DNA of 64,000 nt. It comes from Verrucomicrobiota bacterium. GTDB lineage: Bacteria > Verrucomicrobiota > Verrucomicrobiia > JADLBR01. Location: contig JAKQKQ010000106.1 in NCBI GenBank assembly GCA_029560585.1, positions 58,439-122,438 on the forward strand. The letters are read 5' to 3'. Below, piece by piece: positions 41,833 through 49,944 of this stretch. Positions within the stretch are counted from its first letter, which is position 1. Each line of letters begins with the position of its first letter. Under the pieces are notes generated by a model. The model saw nothing but the letters and a program-made list of their open reading frames with translations. It was not told the DNA's origin and did no database searches. Made by a program: the position numbers and the translations under genes.

Positions 41833-43242
41833 CTATTGGGCATCAGCGAGAATAAGATACGATCGGCCGACCGGCGTATGGATCGTCATGCTTGCGCCGG
41901 TAACGGGAATCTCGTTGGTCACCTCATACCCGTCGAACACGGTGAGTTTCGCCGCCTTAGGCGGAATATCCTTCACCTTGAATCGTGCCCCGGAGAGCGA
42001 TGACCATGAGGCATTGAGGTTCTGGAACACCCATGCCGTCTTCCCGCCGCCGGCAAGCCGGTATACGCCTTCCTTGGGGTTCTGATACGTGAATCGCATG
42101 TCATGCACGTATGCGAGGATATCGCGGTATGCCATTCCGGCGAAGCGCGGAGCCCAGGGATCATCGGCATCGGCCATGTGGAATTCCTTCGCGCTCTGGC
42201 GCCAGATGTTCCACGCGAGCCGCACGCCCGGGGCCTTCGACCCGTCGGCACGGGTGAGCCCGTGCACGTCGAAGAAATGGGTGAGGAACCAGCGGCGCAT
42301 CGTCTGTTCGTCGTAACCCTGTTTCGACGCTTCGGGATCTGCCTTCACATTGTGCTCGGTCACCGTCCATTCGATGTCGGTGCGCCTTATCTTCGAATCG
42401 TGGATGGCTCGCTCGAACACGCGCTGCACGGAGAACTCGTGCTTCTCGACCGGCGCGTACCGCTTGTCGTAATACTGATGGAGATCGAAGCCCGCGAGCG
42501 TCCCAACGTTGATGAGGTCGGCCACCGCGGCAAGATACCCGTGCGCGGTGCCGGCCGTGGGCTTCCTGAGATCGCGGTTGAGGGCAAGGTACCCACCCGG
42601 AATCACCTTTCCCGCCGGATCGGAAGCGTGCACGCCGTCTGCGAGACCTTTCAACATATCGCGGTATTGCGAATAGGTGAGATTGCTGTCCTCGGCGGCG
42701 CGCCAGTCCGGCTCATTGATGGCCGCCCATCGCCGCACGCCATTCGTGACCCCGTTGGACCTGAGGAATTCCGCCCCGGGGGCGAAACGCCCGGCGAACG
42801 CCTTGCCGATGGAAAACCAGTCGGGGTAATTCCTGTCCGGCATGTTCGGCGCGGCCGAGTCATAGTTGTGGCGGAATTCGAACATGACATACGGCTCTAT
42901 CCCCGCCCTCAACGTCGCAAGCAGCGCGACATCGATCCTTGCGGGGCTCGGCGCCGTCCTTTCGAAATAGTCGTTCGGGTACAGCGATATGCGCGCGACA
43001 CCCGCTTTGAGCGACGCGAGCGTGGCGAGCTTGGCCGCGTATTCACCGCGGTAGAGATTGCCTCCCCCGCAGACGGCACCGATGGTATCGCCGCCCGCCT
43101 CGGGCGACGCAACGGTGAAAAACCGACAGGACAAGAATATGCCTATACCGACAGAGATTTGCTTTCGGAGGCCACCGCGACACGCGCCGCGCCCGGAGGA
43201 TCCGCCATGGTCCAAATCCCCGGACGGACGCCCTCCAACCAT
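41833..43242 (-). CDS. Secreted glycoside hydrolase, clan GH-A-like (GH39/GH5-like)
   Basis: The protein has about 469 residues. The hydrophobic stretch VGIGIFLSCRFFTVAS looks like a signal peptide, but no start codon lies close to it, so the start (ATG 43242) is uncertain. In the TIM barrel RRWAAINEPDW gives the acid/base Glu after strand 4 and IEWTVTEHNV the likely nucleophile Glu after strand 7. A C-terminal beta domain follows (AWVFQNLNASW to SYLILADAQ). The exact family is not certain; polysaccharide or glycoside hydrolysis is likely. Confidence 0.78.
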   Translation of the reverse strand: MVGGRPSGDLDHGGSSGRGACRGGLRKQISVGIGIFLSCRFFTVASPEAGGDTIGAVCGGGNLYRGEYAAKLATLASLKAGVARISLYPNDYFERTAPSPARIDVALLATLRAGIEPYVMFEFRHNYDSAAPNMPDRNYPDWFSIGKAFAGRFAPGAEFLRSNGVTNGVRRWAAINEPDWRAAEDSNLTYSQYRDMLKGLADGVHASDPAGKVIPGGYLALNRDLRKPTAGTAHGYLAAVADLINVGTLAGFDLHQYYDKRYAPVEKHEFSVQRVFERAIHDSKIRRTDIEWTVTEHNVKADPEASKQGYDEQTMRRWFLTHFFDVHGLTRADGSKAPGVRLAWNIWRQSAKEFHMADADDPWAPRFAGMAYRDILAYVHDMRFTYQNPKEGVYRLAGGGKTAWVFQNLNASWSSLSGARFKVKDIPPKAAKLTVFDGYEVTNEIPVTGASMTIHTPVGRSYLILADAQ

Positions 43243-43484
43243 GCGCGCAGCATAGATTTCGGCCCGCCGGAGGTCGAGCGGGATCGGATGCCTGTCCCCC
43301 GAACGTCACCCCGCCCCCCGCATCAGGATCACGTTGCGCGTCCGCTTCGGTGGCCGGAGGTGGAACGGTTGCGGCGGACGTGGTGCAACTGGCTGCACGA
43401 GAATCGCGATTTGTTTGCGGGGATGGTGCGGGCGCCAGTGGCGATCGTTGAGGGTTGGGAGATGTTTCTTGGCGCAGCAGGAAA

Positions 43485-44456
43485 CTAGGGTTTGGGGCGG
43501 TGCTGGGCGAAGACTTTCTGGTGGTGGCGCATGATGTCGTCGCCGTTCTTCTCGTAGCTGCCGGCGTCGGTGTGGGGGACGTCCTTGATGGAGAGAAATT
43601 CGTGGGGGATGTTGAGCTGCTTGAGGTAGGCGGAAAACTGAAGATTGAACTCGTAGTTGAAGCACTTGGTGCCGTCCCAGATGAGAATGTCGAGGGCGGG
43701 GCGGTTGGGACGGGCGGCGTAAGCCTTGGCGAGGTCCCAGGTGTTGTAGCCGATGGGGAGGAAGCGGAGATTGGGGGATTCGTAGCCGTCGTTTTCCTGG
43801 ACTTTCTTCTCGGGGCCGTAGCCGGAGCCGCCGGGGGCGACGGAGAGGAAAAGCTCGGGGTGCTTGAACATGATGCGGGTGGTTCCGCGGCCGCCCTGGG
43901 AGTAGCCTTCGAGGGCGCGGCCTTCGCGGGTGCCCCAGGTGCGGTAGGTCTTGTCGATGTGGGGGATGAGCTCGTTGACGAAGACGGATTCGCCCATGCC
44001 GTTCTTGATGTCGGGCATGTCGTACCAGCTCACGGGGCCGCCGTTGGGGAAGACGTAGAGGGTGGGTCGGATGGTGCCTTTCTTGAGGGCGGCATCGACG
44101 AAGGTAGAGAGGCGGACGGCCTTGGATTCGCCGCCGGGGCGGCCGCCGTGGAGATAGTAGACGACGGGGTAGCGGGCTCTGGTGGTTTCGTAGCCGGGGG
44201 GCAGGTAGATGTAGTAGCCCACGTCGATCCCCATGGAGGGGCTCTTGAAGGCGGCGTGCTTGAGGGTGGGGGGGAGGATCTGCCGGAAGTGGGCGCCGTT
44301 CTCGAGGGGGGAGACCCACTCGAAGGGTTGCTGGTTGCCGGCGGCGGCGCGGGCGGGGGCGGGGCCGAAATTGGGGAGAAGAGTGGGCAGAGCGAGGAGG
44401 AGGCAGGCGACGTGCAGTTTTGGAGTGGTCATGGGTGGATTACGGATAGATGGCAT
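43485..44456 (-). CDS. Secreted enterochelin esterase-like hydrolase
   Basis: The protein has 323 residues with a signal peptide. The alpha/beta-hydrolase shows YPVVYYLHGGRPGGES (oxyanion loop), nucleophile Ser in EGYSQGGRG, and a C-terminal His in KDVPHTDAG. This is the esterase D/IroE-type fold used by feruloyl and acetyl xylan esterases. ATG 44456 and ATG 44432 are both possible. With the GH gene on its 3' side it may remove ester groups from plant or algal polysaccharide. Confidence 0.87.
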   Translation of the reverse strand: MPSIRNPPMTTPKLHVACLLLALPTLLPNFGPAPARAAAGNQQPFEWVSPLENGAHFRQILPPTLKHAAFKSPSMGIDVGYYIYLPPGYETTRARYPVVYYLHGGRPGGESKAVRLSTFVDAALKKGTIRPTLYVFPNGGPVSWYDMPDIKNGMGESVFVNELIPHIDKTYRTWGTREGRALEGYSQGGRGTTRIMFKHPELFLSVAPGGSGYGPEKKVQENDGYESPNLRFLPIGYNTWDLAKAYAARPNRPALDILIWDGTKCFNYEFNLQFSAYLKQLNIPHEFLSIKDVPHTDAGSYEKNGDDIMRHHQKVFAQHRPKP

Positions 44457-44596
44457 GGGTGTTGGCGGGTGAGCCGGGTAGACTCACCCGCCTTTATGAA
44501 TAACGACAACGATGACAACACCCGGACGGAAGGTAACGGTGCCCCTGGCGCCAAAGCAAGGCCGATCAAACCTGCGACGCGCACGCCGACTCCATC

Positions 44597-44815
44597 GTGG
44601 TGCGCGCCGCCGACTGCCGCGCCATCACCGTGTCACAGATCCCGGATGTCCTGGAGGAATGGAGGCACCCGGAGCACGAGGCCTTCCGGCCGCGCAACGC
44701 CTGGAGCCTGTTCAACGCCTTCACGGCCGTCTACCGGGAGATCAACCCCCACACCGCCCTGCGCCGAGGCGAGGCCATCCACGGCCTCTTCGACGCGGTC
44801 GTCGGGATGTCGTGA
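44597..44815 (+). pseudogene. C-terminal remnant of a DUF932-type phage/plasmid protein
   Basis: About 72 residues, with EHEAFRPRNAWSLFNAFTAV and ALRRGEAIHGLFDAV, resemble the C-terminus of DUF932 proteins carried by phages and plasmids. The same frame continues upstream for about ten residues of sense, then loses similarity, so the 5' part is missing. The identification is moderate. Confidence 0.45.
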
Positions 44816-44921
44816 TGGGGAAAGGGAGAGCCGCTGGGCCCACGAGGGCGCGGGGGCTTTCCTTTACGTCTTATATCCCGATGGGGACCGTATCCGCACT
44901 TCCACGGTGGCGAGGCGCCCG

Positions 44922-45053
44922 GGCGGTAGACCCCGGAGGCGATCTGGCACAGGCCCCCGGATCACGGGCACCGGGGCGTGCCATCTGACGGCACACCGGC
45001 AAAGATATTTTGGGCGGGAAAAACGGCTTGTCAGGGCACGGCGGGACGCTCAA
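44922..45053. repeat. 132-bp intergenic repeat, copy 2
   Basis: Direct repeat of 41638-41769, with scattered substitutions. The hairpin GGCGTGCC-atctgac-GGCACACC keeps its form with one mismatch. It follows the DUF932 remnant. Confidence 0.85.
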
Positions 45054-45224
45054 GCCCTCTTTGGTTTCCCGGACCCGGACAGCGCACGATTGCCATTTGG
45101 AACTCAGGGAATCAGGAACGGATGGGAAGCCTTCCCGCCTCCCTGAGTTCCAGATTGAAACGGTCCGAAATCCGGGCTTCCGTTCCGCCGCAACACGCAC
45201 ACCCTGCAGCCACAGGGGAAAGGC

Positions 45225-45322
45225 ATGAGAGCCGGGTCCAGGCCGCAGTATCGCCGATTGCGCCGCATCGTGGAGATGCTCAAGGCGGGCACGCGGTCCG
45301 GGCGGCTGCCCCCGACCGTAAA
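45225..45322 (+). pseudogene. N-terminal remnant of an HTH/WYL-type regulator cut by a RAYT unit
   Basis: ATG 45225 follows GGGGAAAGG and encodes RAGSRPQYRRLRRIVEMLKA plus about ten residues. This is like the first helix of WYL-domain regulators. The likeness stops exactly where the RAYT inverted repeat begins at 45323, suggesting interruption by that element. Confidence 0.45.
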
Positions 45323-45346
45323 GGGGTCACATCTCGACATTAGACA
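45323..45346 (+). repeat. Left inverted repeat of RAYT unit
   Basis: 24 bp, inverse of 46459-46482 with one mismatch. Confidence 0.85.
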
Positions 45347-45368
45347 TTTCGTCCACAAGGGCACCGTT

Positions 45369-46415
45369 TCACTGGCCATCCAGTCGCCGACGAGTCGCCG
45401 CGACGGCCCGCTGCAGGACCTTCTCCCGCGCCAGCCGCCGCTCGAAACGCTGCAGTGCCTTTGAGACGGTGGCATAATCCGCTCCGCCGACCGCATCGCC
45501 CAGCTCCCGCAGTTTCAACCCCCCATCGCGGCGGCCCAGATACAGCGTCAGGTCCCGCCCCCAGTCCCCGCGCCTGTCGGCAAAGTCCGTCCACCGTTGC
45601 CCCTTGGCTTTCTCGACCGCTCGCCGGATCTGCTCAAACCCCGGTCGCCGCCGCAACCCTTTTAGGCCCGGCTGCTCCCGTCGGTCGCCCCGATGGCGCG
45701 CCAGAAGCCGCCCAAGGATTTCCGCACCCCCCAGGACGACGGAGCCGACCGCCTCCCGCCACGGGCTCGGCGGCAACCCGTGGCGCACCCCCTCCTCCAC
45801 ATAGCGCCGATACCACGCCCGCCGACCCGCTATCGGGCCGTGGCCCACCCGTCCCAGGATCAGGCCGCAGCGCAGCCACTCCGGCCCCGCCTCCCGCCCC
45901 GCATACGCCCGGTATGAACTCCACCGGTAGCCCCCCAGTACAGCCAGCCATTCGCGCACCTGCCCCGGCCCCGGCGCCCCACCTACACCCGCCGCCAGCC
46001 GACGCCGCGCCGCCTTGCCCAAACCCCGTGCCGCCAGACGCACCGGGTTCAGATGCACGTACCGGCTCACCTCCATCAAATGTCCCTCCCCAGCAATGAG
46101 AACCGCCTTGAACCGGCCCCCGAACAAATGGCCCGCCCGCCGATGCCGCCGGTTGAACCACATCCCGTATCCGCCCCCAAGCCACTGGATCGCACGGCTC
46201 AGGTTCGCCTCCGGCGTCCTCACCATCAGGTGATAATGGTTGCCCATCAAAGCGTACGCAGCCACCTCCACCCCGAACCGTTCCGCCATCCCTCCAACCC
46301 GCTCCAAGAATCCCTCCCGATCCCCGTCGTCCCGGAAAATGTCGCGCCGTTCCACCCCCCGCGCCGTCACGTGATACCAGCCCCCCTCCACCTCGAATCT
46401 CACCGGCCGCGCCAT
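45369..46415 (-). CDS. REP-associated tyrosine transposase (RAYT, Y1_Tnp)
   Basis: The protein has 348 residues. The HUH metal motif is GNHYHLMV (about 58-65), the conserved RPVRFEVEGGWYHVTARG start is intact, and the catalytic Tyr is in SRYVHLNPVR. HLFGGRFKAVLI is the typical beta block. The C-terminal half is a long Arg-rich region ending in an HTH-like unit (ATVSKALQRFERRLA). The enzyme cuts single-stranded DNA at REP-like hairpins. It lies fully between the 24-bp inverted ends. Confidence 0.93.
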   Translation of the reverse strand: MARPVRFEVEGGWYHVTARGVERRDIFRDDGDREGFLERVGGMAERFGVEVAAYALMGNHYHLMVRTPEANLSRAIQWLGGGYGMWFNRRHRRAGHLFGGRFKAVLIAGEGHLMEVSRYVHLNPVRLAARGLGKAARRRLAAGVGGAPGPGQVREWLAVLGGYRWSSYRAYAGREAGPEWLRCGLILGRVGHGPIAGRRAWYRRYVEEGVRHGLPPSPWREAVGSVVLGGAEILGRLLARHRGDRREQPGLKGLRRRPGFEQIRRAVEKAKGQRWTDFADRRGDWGRDLTLYLGRRDGGLKLRELGDAVGGADYATVSKALQRFERRLAREKVLQRAVAATRRRLDGQ

Positions 46416-46458
46416 CTATCCCATCCTCCTCCCACCGGCTCTATTTCGTCAAGCCTTC

Positions 46459-46482
46459 TGTCTAATGTCAAGATGTGACCCC
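46459..46482 (-). repeat. Right inverted repeat of RAYT unit
   Basis: 24 bp, TGTCTAATGTCAAGATGTGA and four more bases, inverse of the left end with one mismatch. Confidence 0.85.
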
Positions 46483-46674
46483 GGTTCTAATATGGCCGTT
46501 GTGTCGGTTAGACAAAAGAAAAGCCCTGCCCAGCGACCCTCGAGACCTCCGATTCTGATGTCGGTATTTCGGCTCGACGCCCGGGAACTGCTCAGCTATT
46601 CGGTTAGAATGATCGATGAGGCCCGAGTTGGGAATCCGGCCTCCGTTAGCGCGCCGGTGGCAGCCGCGATAAGG

Positions 46675-49600
46675 ATGACATCGGCTGCGAAAATGGCGGG
46701 CGCCGTTTTGCCACTGGCCCTATCCGCATGCTCGCTGGTGGCGGCAGAGTTTCGGCCCGTTGCGGTGTGGACGGACGCGGAGTCGTTTTCAAAGCCGCCT
46801 GGAAAATATGCGGTGGGCAGGATGATTGACGGTGATCTGGCCACCTACGCCTGCCTGTTGGACGATACGCGCACGGGGAAGGACACGCGCGTATGTCCGC
46901 CTCTGGCGGCACCACCCGTGACGGCGACGTTCGTCCTGGATCTGGGGGCGGAGCGGACGGTCTCGGGGATTCGGTTCGTGGCGCGCAACGCCTGGGTCTA
47001 CGTCCTGGCGAAGAACGTGAGCGTTTCCGCGTGCGCTGACGCGCAGGGGCGGGAGCAGATCGCGCCGCTCGCGGAGAATCGGGACCTGCCCGCGACGTCG
47101 AACTCCAATTCCGCCTTCGTGGAATGGTCGTCGGTCAGGACTCGCTACTTGAAGGTTCGCGTCAACGACTCGTACCAGCAGCGCTATCCCGGCCCCTGGA
47201 TGTCCGAGGCGCAGATCCCGTGGTGCCGCAAGGTGGGGCTCCCCACGGCGGGCGACGGTAAAAACCTGAATATCCAGATTGCGGAGATCGCCTGCTATGA
47301 CTCGCGGCCGGACGATTTCCCCGTGAAAAACCCGCCGGATCTCGCCTTCCCGCGACACCGCCTCGAGCGCGACTGGCTCTATCAGGATGCCGGCCTCGAC
47401 ATCTCCAGCATTTTCACGTCGGACAGCGATTTCGAAAAAGAGAGCGCCATGGTGCGAAAGGTCCTGGGACAGGTGCCCGCGGACGATCCCGGCCTGAAGA
47501 CACTGCTGCGGCGACTGGATGGCCTTGCGGATGGCGGCGTTCCCGCGCGCGATGCGCGCTGGCGCGCGACGTATGTCGACGCCTGCGCCGCACGGCGCAA
47601 GGCACGCCTCCGGGCCGTTCGCGAGAGGGCCTCACAGTTCATCTATGTCAAGCATGGCATCTTCGGTTGCATGCAGGGGCTCGCCGGAAAATATGACATT
47701 CCCGATGAGCAGGTCCATGACTACACCTTCGGATTCAAGAAGGGGGGGCAACTCTGCATGGGAACCGTGCTGGAGGACGGTTCGGTCAGGCATGAGGTGC
47801 TGCTCGAGAAACCCGGGGGCGCGATCTGCTATCCGAGCCTCTCGTGGGACGCCCGGATGCTTGTTTTTTCCATGCGCGATAATTTCGAGACCGATTCCTA
47901 TTACCTGTACACCATGGATATGGCGACGCGCCGGGTGCGCCAGATCACGTTCCCCATCCTGAAAGGAGGCAAGCCCCTACCGGTCGCAGATTGCGAGCCG
48001 GCGTTCCTGCCGGATGGCCGCATCGTTTTCACCTCGACGCGCGACGTGCACATCAGCGATTGCTGGTATCGCGCCGGAGGGAATATCTATTCCTGCGATG
48101 CCGATGGCGGGAATATCCACCGCCTGACGTTCGACCAGCTCATGACGAACAACCCCCAGGTGCTGCAAGACGGTCGCATCGTGTTCACCCGATGGGAGTA
48201 CAACGACCGCAGCGCCCTTTTCACCCATCCGCTCATTGCGATGAACGCGGACGGCACGGGTCAGATGGAGTACTACGGGAACAACAGCATGTTTCCGTCC
48301 TCGATCATCCACGCGCACGCCATCCCGGGATCGCAGAAGGTCATCGCCCTGATCGCCGGCCATCACTCCATTTACAAGGGAAAGCTTGGCCTGGTTGACC
48401 GATCCAGGGGCTTGCAGGCGGGTGAAGGGATCGAGTTTGTCAACACGAAGCTCAACGGCGATGCGGGGCGCGAGTCGGCCGATTTCATCAAACCGGAGCC
48501 GCATGATCCGTCCAAGCCGTACCTCGACTTCAAGATAGATGTGTTCGGGCAGTTCGGGCCGCAGTACTCGCACCCCTATGCGTTCGACGAGGAGAACTAT
48601 CTCTGCTCGTTCTGCCCGGAGGGATATCTTCCGCCCTTTGGTCCCTTCAATCCTCCGCTCGGCGTCTACTATATGCGTGCCGACGGCGCGCGCGAGCTGC
48701 TGGCGTTCGATGACTGGCAGGGAACGGGGCAGGCCATTGCGATGATGGTCCGCACATCGCCTCACCGCCGTGCAACGGTTGTGTCCTCCCGCGACAACAA
48801 CGGGATCTACTTCGTCCAGGATGTCTATCAGGGACCTGGGCTTGCGGGCATCGCGCGAGGCACGGCGAAGAAATTGCGCGTGATCGCGCTGGAGTACCGG
48901 GCCGCCCGGATGGGCTACGGCCAGAACGGCGGTGAGTGTGAAACGGGCCTGTGCCAGACACCGATCTCGCTCAACAGCGGCAGCTGGGACGTCAAGCACG
49001 TCCTGGGCGAGGTGGACATCGAGGCCGACGGCAGTTGCTGTTTTGAGGTTCCAGCGCGCACGCCGGTGTATTTTCAGGTGCTCGACGCCAGGGGTTACAC
49101 CGTCCAGACCATGCGGAGTTGGTCGACGCTCCAGAACGGCGAGTATTTGTCGTGCCTGGGTTGCCACGAGAACAAGAGGTACGCGGGAACTGAACCGGCG
49201 GCCACCCAGAGGATGGCTGCGGCTCTCTCCAAGGAGCCCCAGAAGCTTAAGTCTTTTGCGGGGAGGGAGCACCCGCTGGTCAGGCGGCTGGCGTCCCAGT
49301 CATGGCTGGACAGCGTGGAGAATTATCTCGGGGTCAACGCTCCCAGGCCTCTCGATGCCGATGCGCCCGTCGACGGTTTCAGTTATGTCCAGGAGATCCA
49401 GCCCATTTTTGACAGGCACTGCGTGAGCTGTCACAACGCTTCGAGGATCGGAGAGAGCAAGATCAGCCTGACCGGAGAGGTGGCCAGACCGGAGAGCGTG
49501 AGACTGATCGGGGCGGGACAGGTGGATCCCAAACGGGCCTACACCCAGTCATACGTCACGATCACGACCTCTGGCAATCCGGACAACAATCCGTGGATGA

Positions 49601-49893
49601 CGTGGCTCAAGCCCCGCAGCCGTGCCGTCATACTGCCGCCTTACCACACGGGTGCCTCCAGGAGCAGAATCATGGACTACCTGGAGCCCGCCCACTACGG
49701 TGTGAAGGTGGGCGAAAGCGAAAAGCGCACTTTCGCCTGTTGGTTGGATCTGCTGATCCCCTTCTGTGGTTCGTATGCGCAGCACAACACCTGGACCGAT
49801 GCGGAGAAGGCCGAGTACGGCTATTTCCAGGAGAAGCGCCGCGCCTATGCCGCAGCCGAACTGGAAACGCGCCGCCGTTCTGCCGACCGTTGA
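46675..49893 (+). CDS. HzsA-related dihaem secreted protein
   Basis: The protein has 1,072 residues with a signal peptide ending near SLVAAEF. An F5/8-type (discoidin-like) domain covers about 30-220. A propeller with PAFLPDGRIVFTSTRD and VLQDGRIVFTRWEYNDRSA follows at about 380-750. A C-terminal region has two haem motifs, CLGCH (about 825) and CVSCH (about 920). The order resembles the alpha subunit of hydrazine synthase and the wider HzsA-related group in PVC bacteria. Hydrazine chemistry is not implied; most relatives are uncharacterised. The start at 46675 is the best match to the signal peptide. Confidence 0.85.
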   Translation: MTSAAKMAGAVLPLALSACSLVAAEFRPVAVWTDAESFSKPPGKYAVGRMIDGDLATYACLLDDTRTGKDTRVCPPLAAPPVTATFVLDLGAERTVSGIRFVARNAWVYVLAKNVSVSACADAQGREQIAPLAENRDLPATSNSNSAFVEWSSVRTRYLKVRVNDSYQQRYPGPWMSEAQIPWCRKVGLPTAGDGKNLNIQIAEIACYDSRPDDFPVKNPPDLAFPRHRLERDWLYQDAGLDISSIFTSDSDFEKESAMVRKVLGQVPADDPGLKTLLRRLDGLADGGVPARDARWRATYVDACAARRKARLRAVRERASQFIYVKHGIFGCMQGLAGKYDIPDEQVHDYTFGFKKGGQLCMGTVLEDGSVRHEVLLEKPGGAICYPSLSWDARMLVFSMRDNFETDSYYLYTMDMATRRVRQITFPILKGGKPLPVADCEPAFLPDGRIVFTSTRDVHISDCWYRAGGNIYSCDADGGNIHRLTFDQLMTNNPQVLQDGRIVFTRWEYNDRSALFTHPLIAMNADGTGQMEYYGNNSMFPSSIIHAHAIPGSQKVIALIAGHHSIYKGKLGLVDRSRGLQAGEGIEFVNTKLNGDAGRESADFIKPEPHDPSKPYLDFKIDVFGQFGPQYSHPYAFDEENYLCSFCPEGYLPPFGPFNPPLGVYYMRADGARELLAFDDWQGTGQAIAMMVRTSPHRRATVVSSRDNNGIYFVQDVYQGPGLAGIARGTAKKLRVIALEYRAARMGYGQNGGECETGLCQTPISLNSGSWDVKHVLGEVDIEADGSCCFEVPARTPVYFQVLDARGYTVQTMRSWSTLQNGEYLSCLGCHENKRYAGTEPAATQRMAAALSKEPQKLKSFAGREHPLVRRLASQSWLDSVENYLGVNAPRPLDADAPVDGFSYVQEIQPIFDRHCVSCHNASRIGESKISLTGEVARPESVRLIGAGQVDPKRAYTQSYVTITTSGNPDNNPWMTWLKPRSRAVILPPYHTGASRSRIMDYLEPAHYGVKVGESEKRTFACWLDLLIPFCGSYAQHNTWTDAEKAEYGYFQEKRRAYAAAELETRRRSADR

Positions 49894-49944
49894 TCCGCCG
49901 CGCCGGGTCGCCGACTCCCGACCGGTTGCCGCAACGCACAGGCC

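Larger units (their letters stand above)
45323..46482 (-). mobile_element. RAYT transposable unit with 24-bp inverted ends
   Basis: The 1,160-bp unit contains one REP-associated tyrosine transposase gene. The outer 24 bp at 45323-45346 and 46459-46482 are inverted repeats matching at 23 of 24 positions (GGGGTCACATCTCGACATTA on the left). Short inverted ends beside a RAYT gene mark a self-contained mobile or recently mobile unit. Confidence 0.8.

Noticed and set aside
43455..45146. 563-residue + strand open frame
   Set aside because: It is antisense to the esterase gene, which has a signal peptide and catalytic motifs. The frame is Gly/Val/Glu-rich as expected from the complement of a GC-rich gene.
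47977..49272. 431-residue minus-strand frame
   Set aside because: Antisense to the HzsA-related gene, which has two haem motifs in the other strand.
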